Shown piece after piece: positions 1-11,569 of a stretch of DNA of 50,863 nucleotides. Position 1 is the stretch's first letter. Every line of letters begins with the position of its first letter. The translations under genes and the position numbers were made by a program. This DNA comes from Oscillospiraceae bacterium. Lineage in GTDB: Bacteria; Bacillota; Clostridia; Oscillospirales; Ruminococcaceae. The notes beneath the pieces are model-generated. The model was not told where the DNA came from and made no database searches. It saw only the letters and a list, made by a program, of their open reading frames with translations. The stretch spans positions 1-50,863 of the forward strand of contig WRLK01000020.1 of the NCBI GenBank assembly GCA_009777635.1. Direction: 5' to 3'.

Positions 1-757
<757 letters not shown>

Positions 758-788
758 TCATATCTAGTGTTGTGACCGGTCAGGGCGC

Positions 789-850
789 TAGGGCCTGTTC
801 ACATAAAGCGAACGGCACGTCCCCCATTCCATTTATGTGAACAGGCTCTA
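789..850. repeat. Palindromic element B1 between atpG and atpD
   Basis: Arms 789-807 (TAGGGCCTGTTCACATAAA) and 832-850 are near-perfect inverted repeats around a 24-base loop. A second copy with the same right arm and the same ATTCCA next to it lies at 8942-8994. The outer end resembles the ends of two other element classes in this window. In atp mRNA it would fold into a stable hairpin just upstream of the atpD ribosome binding site. It lacks a T-run, so it is not a standard terminator. Confidence 0.8.
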
Positions 851-1698
851 ACTTAAAGCGTTCGCACCACTTACAATCTCGTTGATTTCCTGTGTGATGA
901 TGCCTTGACGCGTACGGTTATACAAAAGTGTCAGGTCCTCGATAATTTCAGCCGCGTTGTTTGTGGCGGCGTCCATGCTCATCATGCGCGCGGCCTGCTC
1001 GCAGACAGCCGATTCAATCATAGCGCCGTAAAGAAAAGCATTGACGAAAGTCGGCACGGCATGCTCGAGAAACGTGTTGACGTCGGGCTCGTAGCTCATA
1101 CCGTCTTCAGGCTTCTTTAGGCTGCCCTCGTCAGATGCAATCGGCAGGATTCTGTCAACCGTCGGCACATGCGAGAGCATCGACTCAAATTTAGTATGCG
1201 CCACATACACCTCGTCGATTTCGCCCGCACGGTACATCGATACAAGCGTTGCGCCGATTTGCTGCGCGTCTTCGTAGAAATTCGCGTTGGATGCGCTTGT
1301 GTACCGGCTTATGATATTCCTGTTCCGGCGCCTGAAGAAATCCCTGCCCTTTGAGCCTACCGCGATGATTTTTTCGTTTTTAGTCCTTTTAATAACAGCC
1401 AAAGCTTCTCTTGAGATGTTCACGTTGTAGCCGCCGCACAATCCCCTGTCGCTTGTGATGACGACAAAGGCGGCGTTTTTTACCTTGCGGTTTTTAACAA
1501 AAATATTATCAGCCGTGGCCTCGGTAAAACCAACGCCGCCGATGATGCGTTTTGTTTCCGTTAAAAGCGGACGGACGGCCTTTAGGAATTCCTTGTCCTT
1601 TTGGAGCCTTGAAGCTGCTACAAGGTTCATCGCTTTCATAATCTGCTTTGTGTTGCTGACGCTTGCAATCCTTCGCTTAATCGCCTTCATGGACGGCA

Positions 1699-1699
<1 letters not shown>
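848..1699 (-). CDS. atpG: ATP synthase F1 subunit gamma
   Basis: The gamma subunit is the central rotor shaft that couples the c-ring to the catalytic alpha/beta hexamer. The 283-residue length is normal for the family. The N-terminus carries the usual PSMKAIKRRIASV...TKQIMKAMNLVAASR coiled-coil start, and the C-terminus ends with the conserved helix containing LYNRTRQGIITQEINEIVSGA. The ATG overlaps the atpA stop codon as TAATG, so the two are probably translationally coupled. The stop codon lies within the last bases of element B1. Operon position alpha-gamma-beta is standard. Confidence 0.97.
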
Positions 1700-3744
<2,045 letters not shown>

Positions 3745-3757
<13 letters not shown>

Positions 3758-4296
3758 GTTACTTCCTCCAGCTCCGCCATCGTTTCGTTGAAGAGCTTAT
3801 CGCAGGTTTCATTGTCTATTGAAATAGAGATGAACTTCTCCGACATGGTTGTGGAAACCTCTATGATGGTGTTCTTTACGCTGTCTTCAACACGTCTAAG
3901 CTCCGCCTCGGCCTGTTCGGCTGCACGCACCTTGATTTCGTCCGCCTCGGTTTTTGCCTCGGCTAAAATCTGTGCGGCCTTTTCGGCGGCTTTCTTTCTT
4001 GCAGCCTCAATAATCGCGTCTTTTTCCACCGCGATATCCTTAAGCTTTTGTTCATACTGGAGCTTTAGCCCATCGGCTTTTTCCATATCGTCGGCTGCTT
4101 GCTTAAGCTCACCCGCAATCTTGTCGGAACGCGCTTTGAGAAATTTTAAGACAGGCTTATAAAGAAGCCATGAAAGCAGGAGGAAAAGGACTATCGCGTT
4201 TATAAGCTGTATGCCGATTTGGATAAACATCTGTGTATCCAATCCAAACAAACGCCCGTCCTGCGCCGCGCTGAGGAGCAATATCTGAGGATTCAA
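3745..4296 (-). CDS. atpF: ATP synthase F0 subunit b
   Basis: Subunit b forms the peripheral stator stalk. The 183-residue protein has one N-terminal membrane helix (about residues 25-45), followed by a long charged alanine/glutamate/lysine-rich coiled coil (about 50-150), as expected for b. The sequence before the helix (DTQMFIQIGIQLINAIVLF) is the standard entry into the membrane segment. It lies between atpE and atpH in the usual order. Only one b-type gene is present, so a b homodimer is expected. Confidence 0.96.
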
Positions 4297-4334
4297 GAAT
4301 CATCATCCCTTTCCATATGCATTGACGGGGAAAG

Positions 4335-4610
4335 TTACCCCATATACTGCAAAAAGATAGCTACCAGCGGGTTTGCGAACAGCAATATGATCGCGATCAA
4401 AAGCCCGTAGATGCCGACCGTTTCCGACATGGCAAGTCCAATGAACATTGATTGGGTAATCGTGCCCTTTGCCTCGGGCTGGCGCGCGATGGATTCAATT
4501 GCCTTGGCGGCGACATTGCCTTGCCCGATAGCGCAGAAAAGCCCCGAGAGGACCGCGATGCCCGCCGCTATTTGACCTGCTGCGAGAACTTGAGCCAAGT
4601 GTTCTAACAT
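4335..4610 (-). CDS. atpE: ATP synthase F0 subunit c (possible sodium type)
   Basis: This proteolipid forms the rotor ring and carries the coupling ion. The 91 residues contain two membrane hairpin helices joined by the conserved ARQPEAKG loop (about 42-49). The ion-binding carboxylate is Glu63. Gln30 in helix 1 and Thr64 directly after Glu63 resemble the Q...E-S/T pattern that coordinates sodium in the Ilyobacter-type c-ring, although position 65 is Val where that ring has Thr. Sodium coupling is an inference from these residues; proton coupling cannot be excluded. Confidence 0.96.
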   Translation of the reverse strand: MLEHLAQVLAAGQIAAGIAVLSGLFCAIGQGNVAAKAIESIARQPEAKGTITQSMFIGLAMSETVGIYGLLIAIILLFANPLVAIFLQYMG

Positions 4611-4670
4611 GTTTGAATTCCTCCATTATAAAAATAATTTAAAAAACGGTATAAAAACGGCGTCACGCCT

Positions 4671-5393
4671 TTATTCGGCGCTTACTTCCGACGCTGTTCC
4701 CACAAAGGAAAGGCTTAAAACGATAAAGATATAAGTTTGCAGGAAAGCCATGGCTATATCAAAGTAAGCGTGAAGCGGCACCGGAACAAAAAGCTGCACG
4801 TACACCGGGGTGAGCGCGTACAGCATATTCATAAGTATCATGCCGGCCAGGATATTGCCGAACAGACGGAAGCTCAGCGAAACAGGACGCGCAAGCTCGC
4901 CGATGATGTTTAACGGGGTAAACAAGAGGCTCGCAAGGACATTCGGCAGGTTGAGCTTAAAGTCCGGCGCAAGAAATCCCTTTAAATAGCCAAGCCTCTG
5001 GTATCTCAGGCCCAGGATTTGTATAAGGATAAAGGTTGCGAGCGCAAAAGCAAAAGTGGTCGCCCAGTCGGCGGTAGGCGGCCTTAACGCAAACACGCCG
5101 CTGATGCTGGCAATAAAAATAAAAGCAAAAGCCGAAAAGAACCAGCCGCCGAGATATTGAAGTTTTTCGCCCGCGGTATTTTTCACAAAGCCTGAAAATG
5201 TTTCGACCATAAATTCCACGACGTTTTGCAGGCCCTTCGGAACATCGCCAAACCCGCTGAGCCTGACACGGACGATGATAGCCGCCACAATAAGCAGCGC
5301 CATGATAATCCATGTGTTTACGACCGTTTCGGTAAGCCAAACCTCAAATCCGCCAATGTCAAAGACCGCGAAATTTCTAACATTAAAATCCAA
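4671..5393 (-). CDS. atpB: ATP synthase F0 subunit a
   Basis: Subunit a provides the ion half-channels and the essential arginine facing the c-ring. The 240-residue protein has five to six membrane segments. The key region reads ELARPVSLSFRLFGNILAG, and Arg176 is the likely equivalent of the essential arginine of the family. It follows the small membrane proteins AtpZ and AtpI and precedes atpE by about 60 bases. Length and motif spacing look complete. Confidence 0.97.
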   Translation of the reverse strand: MDFNVRNFAVFDIGGFEVWLTETVVNTWIIMALLIVAAIIVRVRLSGFGDVPKGLQNVVEFMVETFSGFVKNTAGEKLQYLGGWFFSAFAFIFIASISGVFALRPPTADWATTFAFALATFILIQILGLRYQRLGYLKGFLAPDFKLNLPNVLASLLFTPLNIIGELARPVSLSFRLFGNILAGMILMNMLYALTPVYVQLFVPVPLHAYFDIAMAFLQTYIFIVLSLSFVGTASEVSAE

Positions 5394-5417
5394 GACATTT
5401 ACCCTCCTGTATTTCGT

Positions 5418-5804
5418 TCATATATCGTCCGCCGGGTAAAATTTTAATGAAAATGCAGCGATTTGAAAGGTAAAGATACCGGCTATGGCGCCCCACAGGC
5501 TGACAAACGGCACTTTATCCGTAGCCGCGATAAACAAAACGACCCCCGTCAGCAACAATCGTAGCATATATTGGACGCGTAGGTAATTGCCGGCGTCTTT
5601 CTTCTCGATCATATCTGCGGCATTGTTGACCGCACGCTCAAGCATTGCAACTTTCAGCACATTTAGCGCAGCCATCAAAACAACGCCCGCCGCAAAGGGA
5701 AAAACAGCATATGACCTGTAATATACCCCGCCCGCCGCGATGAATACAAAAGATGTAATGATAATTGCAATAATCATCCTTTTCGCGGTAACGGATATCT
5801 TCAT
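5418..5804 (-). CDS. atpI: ATP synthase subunit I-like membrane protein
   Basis: A 128-residue protein with four predicted membrane segments and no soluble domain, at the position where AtpI-family proteins lie in atp operons. AtpI is thought to assist c-ring assembly and is not part of the final enzyme. I use the ATG at 5804, with GTGGGAG about nine bases upstream. An in-frame TTG 18 bases earlier is possible but would put the start within that binding site. Sequence identity in this family is low, so the call rests on topology and operon position. Confidence 0.75.
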   Translation of the reverse strand: MKISVTAKRMIIAIIITSFVFIAAGGVYYRSYAVFPFAAGVVLMAALNVLKVAMLERAVNNAADMIEKKDAGNYLRVQYMLRLLLTGVVLFIAATDKVPFVSLWGAIAGIFTFQIAAFSLKFYPADDI

Positions 5805-5833
5805 ACTTATATGCTCCCACAAATTTAAAAAAA

Positions 5834-6073
5834 CTATTTACGGTTAAAATAATCAAATATCGACTTAAACGCCGCCGCCATCCCGAGCAGTGAGAAGAAC
5901 AAAAGAAGCCACGGCGACGTTCCGAACAGGTTATCCAGAAACCGTCCCGCCATTACCCCGATGATCACGCATGACACAATCAAAATACCAATCTGGGATA
6001 TATTCGAAAGCGCCGTTAAAAGCTCCCGTCGTTCGCTGTGTTTGTCCTGCTTGTTTTTATCGTCTAAAGACAT
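5834..6073 (-). CDS. atpZ: AtpZ/AtpI-type F0F1 assembly protein
   Basis: First gene of the atp operon. It encodes 79 residues: a charged, lysine- and aspartate-rich N-terminus of about 25 residues followed by two membrane helices (about 26-46 and 54-72) with glycines in between. This matches the small AtpZ proteins that precede atpI in many Gram-positive atp operons and have been linked to assembly or magnesium handling. The gene ends 30 bases before the atpI start. Its function is inferred from context and size. Confidence 0.78.
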   Translation of the reverse strand: MSLDDKNKQDKHSERRELLTALSNISQIGILIVSCVIIGVMAGRFLDNLFGTSPWLLLFFSLLGMAAAFKSIFDYFNRK

Positions 6074-6113
6074 ATCCTATAACCTAATTTAAAATTTGAA
6101 ACATACTTTTAAT

Positions 6114-6142
6114 ATTTTACCATAACTTCCCTCACATGTAAA
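6114..6142 (-). promoter_or_regulatory. Sigma-A-type promoter of the atp operon
   Basis: On the minus strand TTTACA (6137-6142) and TAAAAT (6114-6119) are separated by 17 bases, about 40 bases upstream of the atpZ start. No operator-like repeat was seen around it. Confidence 0.7.
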
Positions 6143-6144
6143 GT

Positions 6145-6188
6145 AAAAAAACAAAAACCCCCTGGCGGAGCAAACCGTTGCCAAGGGG
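6145..6188 (-). terminator. Rho-independent terminator after mmsB
   Basis: On the minus strand CCCCTTGGC pairs with GCCAGGGGG (6158-6188; one G-T wobble) and is followed by a T-rich tract (6145-6157). It ends the transporter operon before the atp promoter. Confidence 0.85.
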
Positions 6189-6205
6189 CATAGCCTTAGG
6201 ATAAA

Positions 6206-7375
6206 TCACGCGCTCCGGCGTTTTTTCGACAAGACGTCAAACGCGACAGCCACAAGCAGTACCATGCCTTTGACCGCCTGCTGCCAGTCAATCGGCACGC
6301 CCATTATGGACATTCCGTTATTCAAAACGCCCATCAAAAGCCCGCCGATGATAGCTCCGACTACCGTGCCGACGCCGCCTGTTGTGGACGCCCCTCCGAT
6401 AAAGCAGGCCGCAATCGCGTCCAGCTCAAAGCCGTCGCCGGATTTCGGCGTCGCCGAGTTTAAGCGGCCTGTGAAGATGATTCCGGCAAGGGCCGCCAAC
6501 AAGCCCATATTCGCGTACACCATGAACATAACGCGCTTTGTGTTGATACCGGAAAGCCTTGCCGCCGTCGCGTTGCCGCCAAAAGCGTATATGTTGCGCC
6601 CGAACACCGTGCGCGTTGTGATGAACGAATAGACGACGACTAGCACGGACACAAGCACAAGCGACATGGGAAGCCCCCTGTGCTGCGCAAGCCTGTATGT
6701 AAAGAAGATGATTATTGCGCATACAACGGCCAACTGTGCGATGAACATGCCGATATGCGGTACGTCAAACCCGTAGCTCTGGCGCTTTTTGCGCGCCATA
6801 AACTGCCAGGCGACAAGCCCTGCCGATATGATGACCGCGGATGCGATTGCAATCGTTTGCAGACCTCCCGGCCCTGCGAAATCCGGCAGGAAGCCGGCCG
6901 CGACAAATGTGTAGTCAAGGGGCATCGGCGCAAGGCTTACGCCCTTTAGTATCGCCATCGTCAAGCCGCGGAATATGAGAAGGCCCGCAAGCGTCGCGAT
7001 AAACGCGGGTACGCCGACATATGCGATCCAAAAACCATGCCAGCAGCCAATCGCAAGTCCGATTAGGAGCGAAATAAATATGGCAAGCGGCGTCGGCATG
7101 CCCATCCTGAGTATGAATACAGCCGAGATTGCGCCGATAAGACCCGCGACCGAGCCAACCGACAGGTCGATGTTGCCGCCTGTGAGGATACACAGCAGCA
7201 TACCACAGGCAAGTATCATGACGTAACTGTTCTGCTGAATTATATTGGATATGTTAAGCGGCATTAAAAGAGTGCCTTTTGTAAGAACCTGGAACAGAGC
7301 GACAACCACAAACAATGCAATCACCATGCCGTACTGGCGCATTTTGCCGCTGAGTGCTTTTTGAATACTGTTCAT
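6206..7375 (-). CDS. mmsB: Multiple-monosaccharide ABC transporter, permease
   Basis: Membrane permease of the CUT2 (ribose/xylose) family of sugar ABC importers. Its 389 residues are longer than RbsC-type permeases, as in the XylH/GguB/MmsB subgroup. About ten hydrophobic segments are visible, and the conserved [13 protein letters not shown]-like box appears as [17 protein letters not shown] near 66-82. The C-terminal [28 protein letters not shown] block is typical. Its ATG overlaps the mmsA stop (ATGA), so both are translationally coupled. Substrates in the subgroup include xylose, arabinose, glucose and galactose; the actual one cannot be read from the sequence. Confidence 0.92.
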   Translation of the reverse strand: MNSIQKALSGKMRQYGMVIALFVVVALFQVLTKGTLLMPLNISNIIQQNSYVMILACGMLLCILTGGNIDLSVGSVAGLIGAISAVFILRMGMPTPLAIFISLLIGLAIGCWHGFWIAYVGVPAFIATLAGLLIFRGLTMAILKGVSLAPMPLDYTFVAAGFLPDFAGPGGLQTIAIASAVIISAGLVAWQFMARKKRQSYGFDVPHIGMFIAQLAVVCAIIIFFTYRLAQHRGLPMSLVLVSVLVVVYSFITTRTVFGRNIYAFGGNATAARLSGINTKRVMFMVYANMGLLAALAGIIFTGRLNSATPKSGDGFELDAIAACFIGGASTTGGVGTVVGAIIGGLLMGVLNNGMSIMGVPIDWQQAVKGMVLLVAVAFDVLSKKRRSA

Positions 7376-8916
7376 TGCTCGACTCCTTCATACTTATTGC
7401 TCTCCATGATAAAACGCATAATGTTTTCCTGCGTTGCTTCCTTCGCATTGACCTCGCCGACGACCATGCCCCGGTTCAGCACATAAATCCTGTCGCACAT
7501 GCCAAGCAGCTCAGGAAGCTCGGAGGAAATCATAAGTACCGATTTATTTGTTCCGGCAAGCTCGTTGATAATGGAATAAATCTCATATTTCGCGCCAACG
7601 TCAACGCCGCGTGTCGGCTCGTCAAGAATCAGCACCTCGGGATGCGCGAATATCCATTTGCTGAACATTACTTTTTGCTGGTTGCCGCCTGAAAGGCTCC
7701 CCACCTTTTGCATGATGCTCGAGGATTTGATGTTCAGCTTTTGGCGGTATTCCTCCGCCACCTTGTTTTCCTCGTTGTCGTCAATGACATTGCGGCGGCT
7801 TACCTTGTCCAGCGCTACAAGGGTTATGTTGTCGCGTATCGTGTTGATCAGAACAAGCCCCGCCTGTTTCCTGTCCTCGGTCGCGTAGGCAATGCCGTTT
7901 TTAATGGCGTCCCTGACCGTCTTTATCACAATGTCTTTGCCGTCGACCTTGATTTTCCCCGATATCTTTGTACCGTAAAACTTTCCGAAAACGCTTAAGG
8001 CAAGCTCCGTGCGCCCCGCGCCCATCAGGCCGTAAAGACCGACGACCTCTCCCCTGCGCGAAAAAAGGTTTACGTGATTGATAATTTTCCTGTGGCTGTC
8101 AAGGGGGTCGAATACGTTCCAGTCGTTGATTTCAAAGCACACGTCGCCGACCTTATGCTCACGCTTCGGATAGCGGTCGGTCAGATCGCGCCCGACCATC
8201 AGCTTGATGATGATATCCTCCGTAGCGTCCGCGATGTCAATCGTATCGATTGTCTCGCCGTCGCGCAGAACCGTGATTTCCTGCGCCACTCTTACAATCT
8301 CGTTTAGCTTGTGGGAGATGAGTATACACGTGATACCCTTATCCTTTAGCTCCACAAGCAGGTTTAGCAGGTACGCTGAGTCCTCGTCGTTAAGCGCGGC
8401 GGTCGGCTCGTCGAGTATCAGCACTCTGACGTCCTTGCTGAGCGCTTTTGCGATTTCAATAAGCTGCTGCTTGCCGAGGCCTAAGTCGCGTATCCTTGCC
8501 TCGACAGAAATATCAAGGCCTACCATCTTCATGATTTCGGCGGCTTTGTTGCGGGTTTGGTTCCAATCAATCACGCCGCGTTTGGCCTGCTCGTTGCCGA
8601 TGAAAATATTTTCCGCAACAGAAAGCTCAGGAACAAGCGCAAGCTCCTGATGGATGATGGCAATGCCTTTGCGCTCCGAATCCTTGATGGTTTTGAATTT
8701 GCAGACGTTTCCGCCGTCAAGCAGGATATCCCCCTCGTATTCGCCGTAAGGATAAACGCCGCTTAAAATATTCATAAGCGTTGACTTACCGGCGCCGTTT
8801 TCCCCTACCAGCGCGTGGATTTGTCCGGGTTTTACACGGAAATTGACATTTTTAAGGGCGGCAACGCCTGAAAAGAGCTTCGTGATCCCACGCATTTCTA
8901 ATATGTACTTATCCAT
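7372..8916 (-). CDS. mmsA: Multiple-monosaccharide ABC transporter, ATP-binding protein
   Basis: A double-cassette ATPase (514 residues) that powers the CUT2 importer. The first cassette has P-loop GENGAGKS (about 39-46), signature [15 protein letters not shown] and Walker [11 protein letters not shown]. The second has the degenerate P-loop [10 protein letters not shown], signature [10 protein letters not shown] and Walker [14 protein letters not shown], as is normal in this family. I start at the ATG at 8916 rather than an in-frame GTG 12 bases upstream, because a G-rich binding site overlaps that GTG. It lies between the binding protein and the permease, after two hairpins at 8942-9034 that may lower its expression. 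Confidence 0.93.
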   Translation of the reverse strand: MDKYILEMRGITKLFSGVAALKNVNFRVKPGQIHALVGENGAGKSTLMNILSGVYPYGEYEGDILLDGGNVCKFKTIKDSERKGIAIIHQELALVPELSVAENIFIGNEQAKRGVIDWNQTRNKAAEIMKMVGLDISVEARIRDLGLGKQQLIEIAKALSKDVRVLILDEPTAALNDEDSAYLLNLLVELKDKGITCILISHKLNEIVRVAQEITVLRDGETIDTIDIADATEDIIIKLMVGRDLTDRYPKREHKVGDVCFEINDWNVFDPLDSHRKIINHVNLFSRRGEVVGLYGLMGAGRTELALSVFGKFYGTKISGKIKVDGKDIVIKTVRDAIKNGIAYATEDRKQAGLVLINTIRDNITLVALDKVSRRNVIDDNEENKVAEEYRQKLNIKSSSIMQKVGSLSGGNQQKVMFSKWIFAHPEVLILDEPTRGVDVGAKYEIYSIINELAGTNKSVLMISSELPELLGMCDRIYVLNRGMVVGEVNAKEATQENIMRFIMESNKYEGVEQ

Positions 8917-8941
8917 TCCGGCCCCCACTTTTACTAGGTTT

Positions 8942-8994
8942 TATGGTCTGTTCACACAAAAATCTGACCATTCCATTTATGTGAACAGACCCTA
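8942..8994. repeat. Palindromic element B2
   Basis: Second copy of the B class. Arms 8942-8960 and 8976-8994 (TTTATGTGAACAGACCCTA) are inverted repeats with two mismatches, and the loop ends in the same CATTCCA as copy B1 at 789-850. It sits between the sugar-binding protein gene and mmsA. Confidence 0.75.
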
Positions 8995-9034
8995 AAATTG
9001 CGATTGGCAGCAGTATCTGTGCCAATCGCAATTT
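8995..9034 (-). promoter_or_regulatory. Perfect 15-bp hairpin downstream of the binding-protein gene
   Basis: AAATTGCGATTGGCA (8995-9009) and its exact complement (9020-9034) flank a 10-base loop. On the minus strand it follows the binding-protein stop by 40 bases and is followed by TTTTAGGG. It probably acts as a weak terminator or 3' stabiliser, so that the binding protein is made in excess over mmsA and mmsB. This is a common arrangement in ABC importers. Confidence 0.7.
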
Positions 9035-9074
9035 AACTAAGATACCGTGCGCGTGATTACATAATGTTGTTGAT

Positions 9075-10223
9075 TTATGCGATATCCGCCTCAGTCAGGT
9101 AGCCGGAATCCATAACCAGCGCTTGATAGTTGTCAACCGTGACGGTGTAAGGGATTAAGAGGTACGACGGGACGAACTTTACATTGTTGTGGTAAGTTTC
9201 AGTGTCGTTGATTTCAGGCTCCTCGCCTTTCAGGACAGCTTCAACCATTCTGGCCGCAACAGCCGCAAGGTCGCGTGTGTCTTTCAAGATCGTGGAGTAC
9301 TGCTCGCCTGTAATAATCATCTTGATGGAAGCAGCTTCAGCGTCCTGTCCGGTAACTACGGGCCAGTTATCGGTGCCTGGCTGGAACCCGAAGGATACAA
9401 GCGCCGAGATAATGCCGCGGGAAAGGCCGTCATACGGTGAAAGTACGCCGTGAAGCGGCTTGCCGTCGGAGTAGTTCGCCGCAAGGATAGCATCCATACG
9501 GGCCTGGGCGACCGCGCCGTCCCAGCGCAGCGTTCCGACTTCTTCCTGCGTTGCCTGGCCGGATACGACCACAACCTCGCCGGAATCAATCAGGGGCTGA
9601 AGCACGCTCATCGCGCCGTTAAAGAAGAAGAAAGAGTTCGTGTCGTCCGGGGAGCCCGCGAAAAGCTCGACGTTATACGGTCCGTCGCCGCGAAGCTTCT
9701 TTAAGCCGTCGACAAGGGATTCCGCCTGAAGCTTGCCGACGCCCTCGTTGTCGAACGTTGCGTAGTAGGAAATCGCGTCGGTGTCAACCAGCAAACGGTC
9801 GTAGGAAATAACCTTTACGCCGTCCTGAGCCGCCGCTGTCAGGGTACCGGAAAGAGTGGAGCCGTCAATCGGGGCGATGACGAGAACGCTAGCGCCTTTT
9901 GTCAGCATTGCCTCGATTTGTGTTTGCTGGGTGGGGATATCGTCTTCAGCGTACTGCAAATCGACTTCATAGCCCATGCCTTCAAGGATTTCTTTCATGG
10001 AGTGGCCGTCTTTAATCCAGCGCTCACTGGACTGTGTCGGCATCGAAATACCGATGAATTCGCCGCCGCCGGAAGCTTCAGCCGCAGGGGCTGCATCTTC
10101 GGCAGGAGCGGCGGGCGCGGCTTCCGCTGCCGGAGCCGCCGGGGCTGGAGCGTTGTTCGCACCGCATGCGGCGATTGCGAACACCATTGTAGCCGCTATA
10201 AGTATTGCCAGAATTTTTTTCAT
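9075..10223 (-). CDS. Sugar-binding lipoprotein of the ChvE/multiple-monosaccharide type
   Basis: Extracellular substrate-binding protein of the CUT2 importer. The signal peptide ends in a lipobox (FAIAAC, Cys about 20), so the protein is anchored to the outer face of the membrane by lipid. An alanine/proline-rich linker of about 30 residues follows. The mature part is a periplasmic-binding-protein type 4 fold with segments such as IGISMPTQSSERW and APIDGSTLSGTL. The 382-residue length and partner genes point to the ChvE subgroup. An AGGAG site lies just before the ATG, and a promoter is at 10292-10321. It is the first gene of the operon. Confidence 0.92.
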   Translation of the reverse strand: MKKILAILIAATMVFAIAACGANNAPAPAAPAAEAAPAAPAEDAAPAAEASGGGEFIGISMPTQSSERWIKDGHSMKEILEGMGYEVDLQYAEDDIPTQQTQIEAMLTKGASVLVIAPIDGSTLSGTLTAAAQDGVKVISYDRLLVDTDAISYYATFDNEGVGKLQAESLVDGLKKLRGDGPYNVELFAGSPDDTNSFFFFNGAMSVLQPLIDSGEVVVVSGQATQEEVGTLRWDGAVAQARMDAILAANYSDGKPLHGVLSPYDGLSRGIISALVSFGFQPGTDNWPVVTGQDAEAASIKMIITGEQYSTILKDTRDLAAVAARMVEAVLKGEEPEINDTETYHNNVKFVPSYLLIPYTVTVDNYQALVMDSGYLTEADIA

Positions 10224-10291
10224 GTTTTTCTCTCCTATTTAATGTTTTAGTTTTGCCGGATTTCGGCGTCGCCTGTTCCGGCTTGTATTGG

Positions 10292-10321
10292 AGTGTACAA
10301 TATTTCAAAATAGAAAGTCAA
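10292..10321 (-). promoter_or_regulatory. Promoter of the ChvE-type transporter operon
   Basis: On the minus strand TTGACT (10316-10321) and TACACT (10292-10297) are spaced by 18 bases, about 70 bases upstream of the gene. An AT-rich palindrome TCAATATTATATTGA overlaps the -35 box (10318-10332) and could be an operator. Confidence 0.65.
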
Positions 10322-10406
10322 TATTATATTGATTACAATTCAATTTCAAATAAGAACTTAGGAAGAAATCGTAAATTATTCCGTAAGAATTCGTAATAAA
10401 TCCGAT

Positions 10407-10435
10407 AAAAACGGGCTGCTCGTTTGAGCAACCCG
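10407..10435 (-). terminator. Terminator after the sorbitol/xylitol-type dehydrogenase
   Basis: On the minus strand CGGGTTGCTC pairs with GAGCAGCCCG around a four-base loop (10412-10435), followed by TTTTT (10407-10411). Confidence 0.88.
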
Positions 10436-10456
10436 CTTTCTTATTACGCATCTTTT

Positions 10457-11494
10457 TTAAATGCGTATGACCGCCTTGACCACGTCGTTTTTATTGTTCA
10501 TCACAAAATCAAACGCATTGTCTACTTCGCTAAAATCAAATTCGTGGGAAACAATGCCTGAAACATCAATAAAGCCGTTGGCGATTGCGCCGATTGCCTC
10601 CGGATAGATATTACGGTAACGGAACACCGACTTGATTTGAGCCTCTTTGCCGAGTATTTTGGCAAAATTATATTCAATGCTGTCCTGCGGGGCCATGCCG
10701 ACCAGAACGACGGTTCCGCCCGCGTTTACGAGGTAAGCTGTCTGCTGAACCGTTTTGACGGTTCCTGCCGTCTCAAATACAATATCCATTCCCGCACCGT
10801 TTGTCAAACGTGTTATTTCCTCTACCACATCATGCTCCAGTGCGTTTATTACGCGTGACGCACCCAGCTTCAGCGCGCATTCAAGCCTTTTCGGCACAAT
10901 GTCCACAACGGTGACGTCCACCGCGCCAAAAGCCTTGCACGCAAGCAATGTCATAAGGCCGATACATCCCGCGCCCAGAATAACCACCGAGCTGCCCAGC
11001 GTCACGCCGCCCTGTCTTGCCGAGTGTATGCCGACCGCCAGCGGCTCGACAAGGGCGCCCTCTTTGGCGCTGATATTCTCAGGCAGCTTAAACGCCATGT
11101 TTTCGGGATAAGCTATATAGTTTTCAAAGCACCCGTGATATGGAGGGGTTGCTAAAAACTCTACATCCGGGCATAGGTTGTATCTTCCGGTTTTGCAATA
11201 TACGCACTGTCCGCAGGTCTGCCCCGGCTCAAGCGCAACCTTGTCGCCAACCTTTAGGCTTTTGACTCCCGCGCCAACTTCGACAATGGTCCCCCCGCAT
11301 TCATGCCCGAGTATAAAGTCGCCGTTTACGACGAAATCACCGATTCTACCATTTTCAAGATAATGTACGTCAGAGCCGCAAATGCCTACGTATTCCAGCT
11401 TGACAAGCACTTCCTTTTCCTTGGGAGACGGCATGGGTACCTCCCGGGTTTCCAGCTTCTTTATTCCTGTCATAAACACTGCGTTGTTAATCAT
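10457..11494 (-). CDS. Zinc-dependent polyol dehydrogenase (sorbitol/xylitol type)
   Basis: A medium-chain NAD(P)-dependent alcohol dehydrogenase of 345 residues. It has catalytic-zinc ligands in GICGSDVHYLENG and GHECGG, and a structural zinc site with four cysteines (CGQCVYCKTGRYNLC, about 94-108). The Rossmann motif reads ILGAGCIGL (about 170). A sorbitol/L-iditol or xylitol dehydrogenase, oxidising a polyol to a ketose, fits the sequence and the neighbouring pentose/polyol transporter. I start at the second ATG (11494), seven bases after GGAG. A terminator-like hairpin separates it from the binding-protein gene, so it may have only read-through or weak own transcription. Exact substrate unknown. 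Confidence 0.88.
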   Translation of the reverse strand: MINNAVFMTGIKKLETREVPMPSPKEKEVLVKLEYVGICGSDVHYLENGRIGDFVVNGDFILGHECGGTIVEVGAGVKSLKVGDKVALEPGQTCGQCVYCKTGRYNLCPDVEFLATPPYHGCFENYIAYPENMAFKLPENISAKEGALVEPLAVGIHSARQGGVTLGSSVVILGAGCIGLMTLLACKAFGAVDVTVVDIVPKRLECALKLGASRVINALEHDVVEEITRLTNGAGMDIVFETAGTVKTVQQTAYLVNAGGTVVLVGMAPQDSIEYNFAKILGKEAQIKSVFRYRNIYPEAIGAIANGFIDVSGIVSHEFDFSEVDNAFDFVMNNKNDVVKAVIRI

Positions 11495-11511
11495 AATCAT
11501 TCTCCTTTCAT

Positions 11512-11552
11512 AAAAAGAACGCCCCGAAAAATTATGTGGATTCCGGGGCGTT
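11512..11552 (-). terminator. Terminator between binding-protein gene and dehydrogenase
   Basis: On the minus strand AACGCCCCG (from 11552) pairs with CGGGGCGTT (to 11518), followed by a T-rich tract (CTTTTT). It may let only part of transcription continue into the dehydrogenase gene. Confidence 0.8.
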
Positions 11553-11569
11553 GTGTTATTCCTTTAATA

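Noticed and set aside
789-850. Element B1 as an ordinary terminator
   Set aside because: There is no T-run, it occurs again with conserved loop sequence at 8942-8994, and it lies inside an operon that must be read through.
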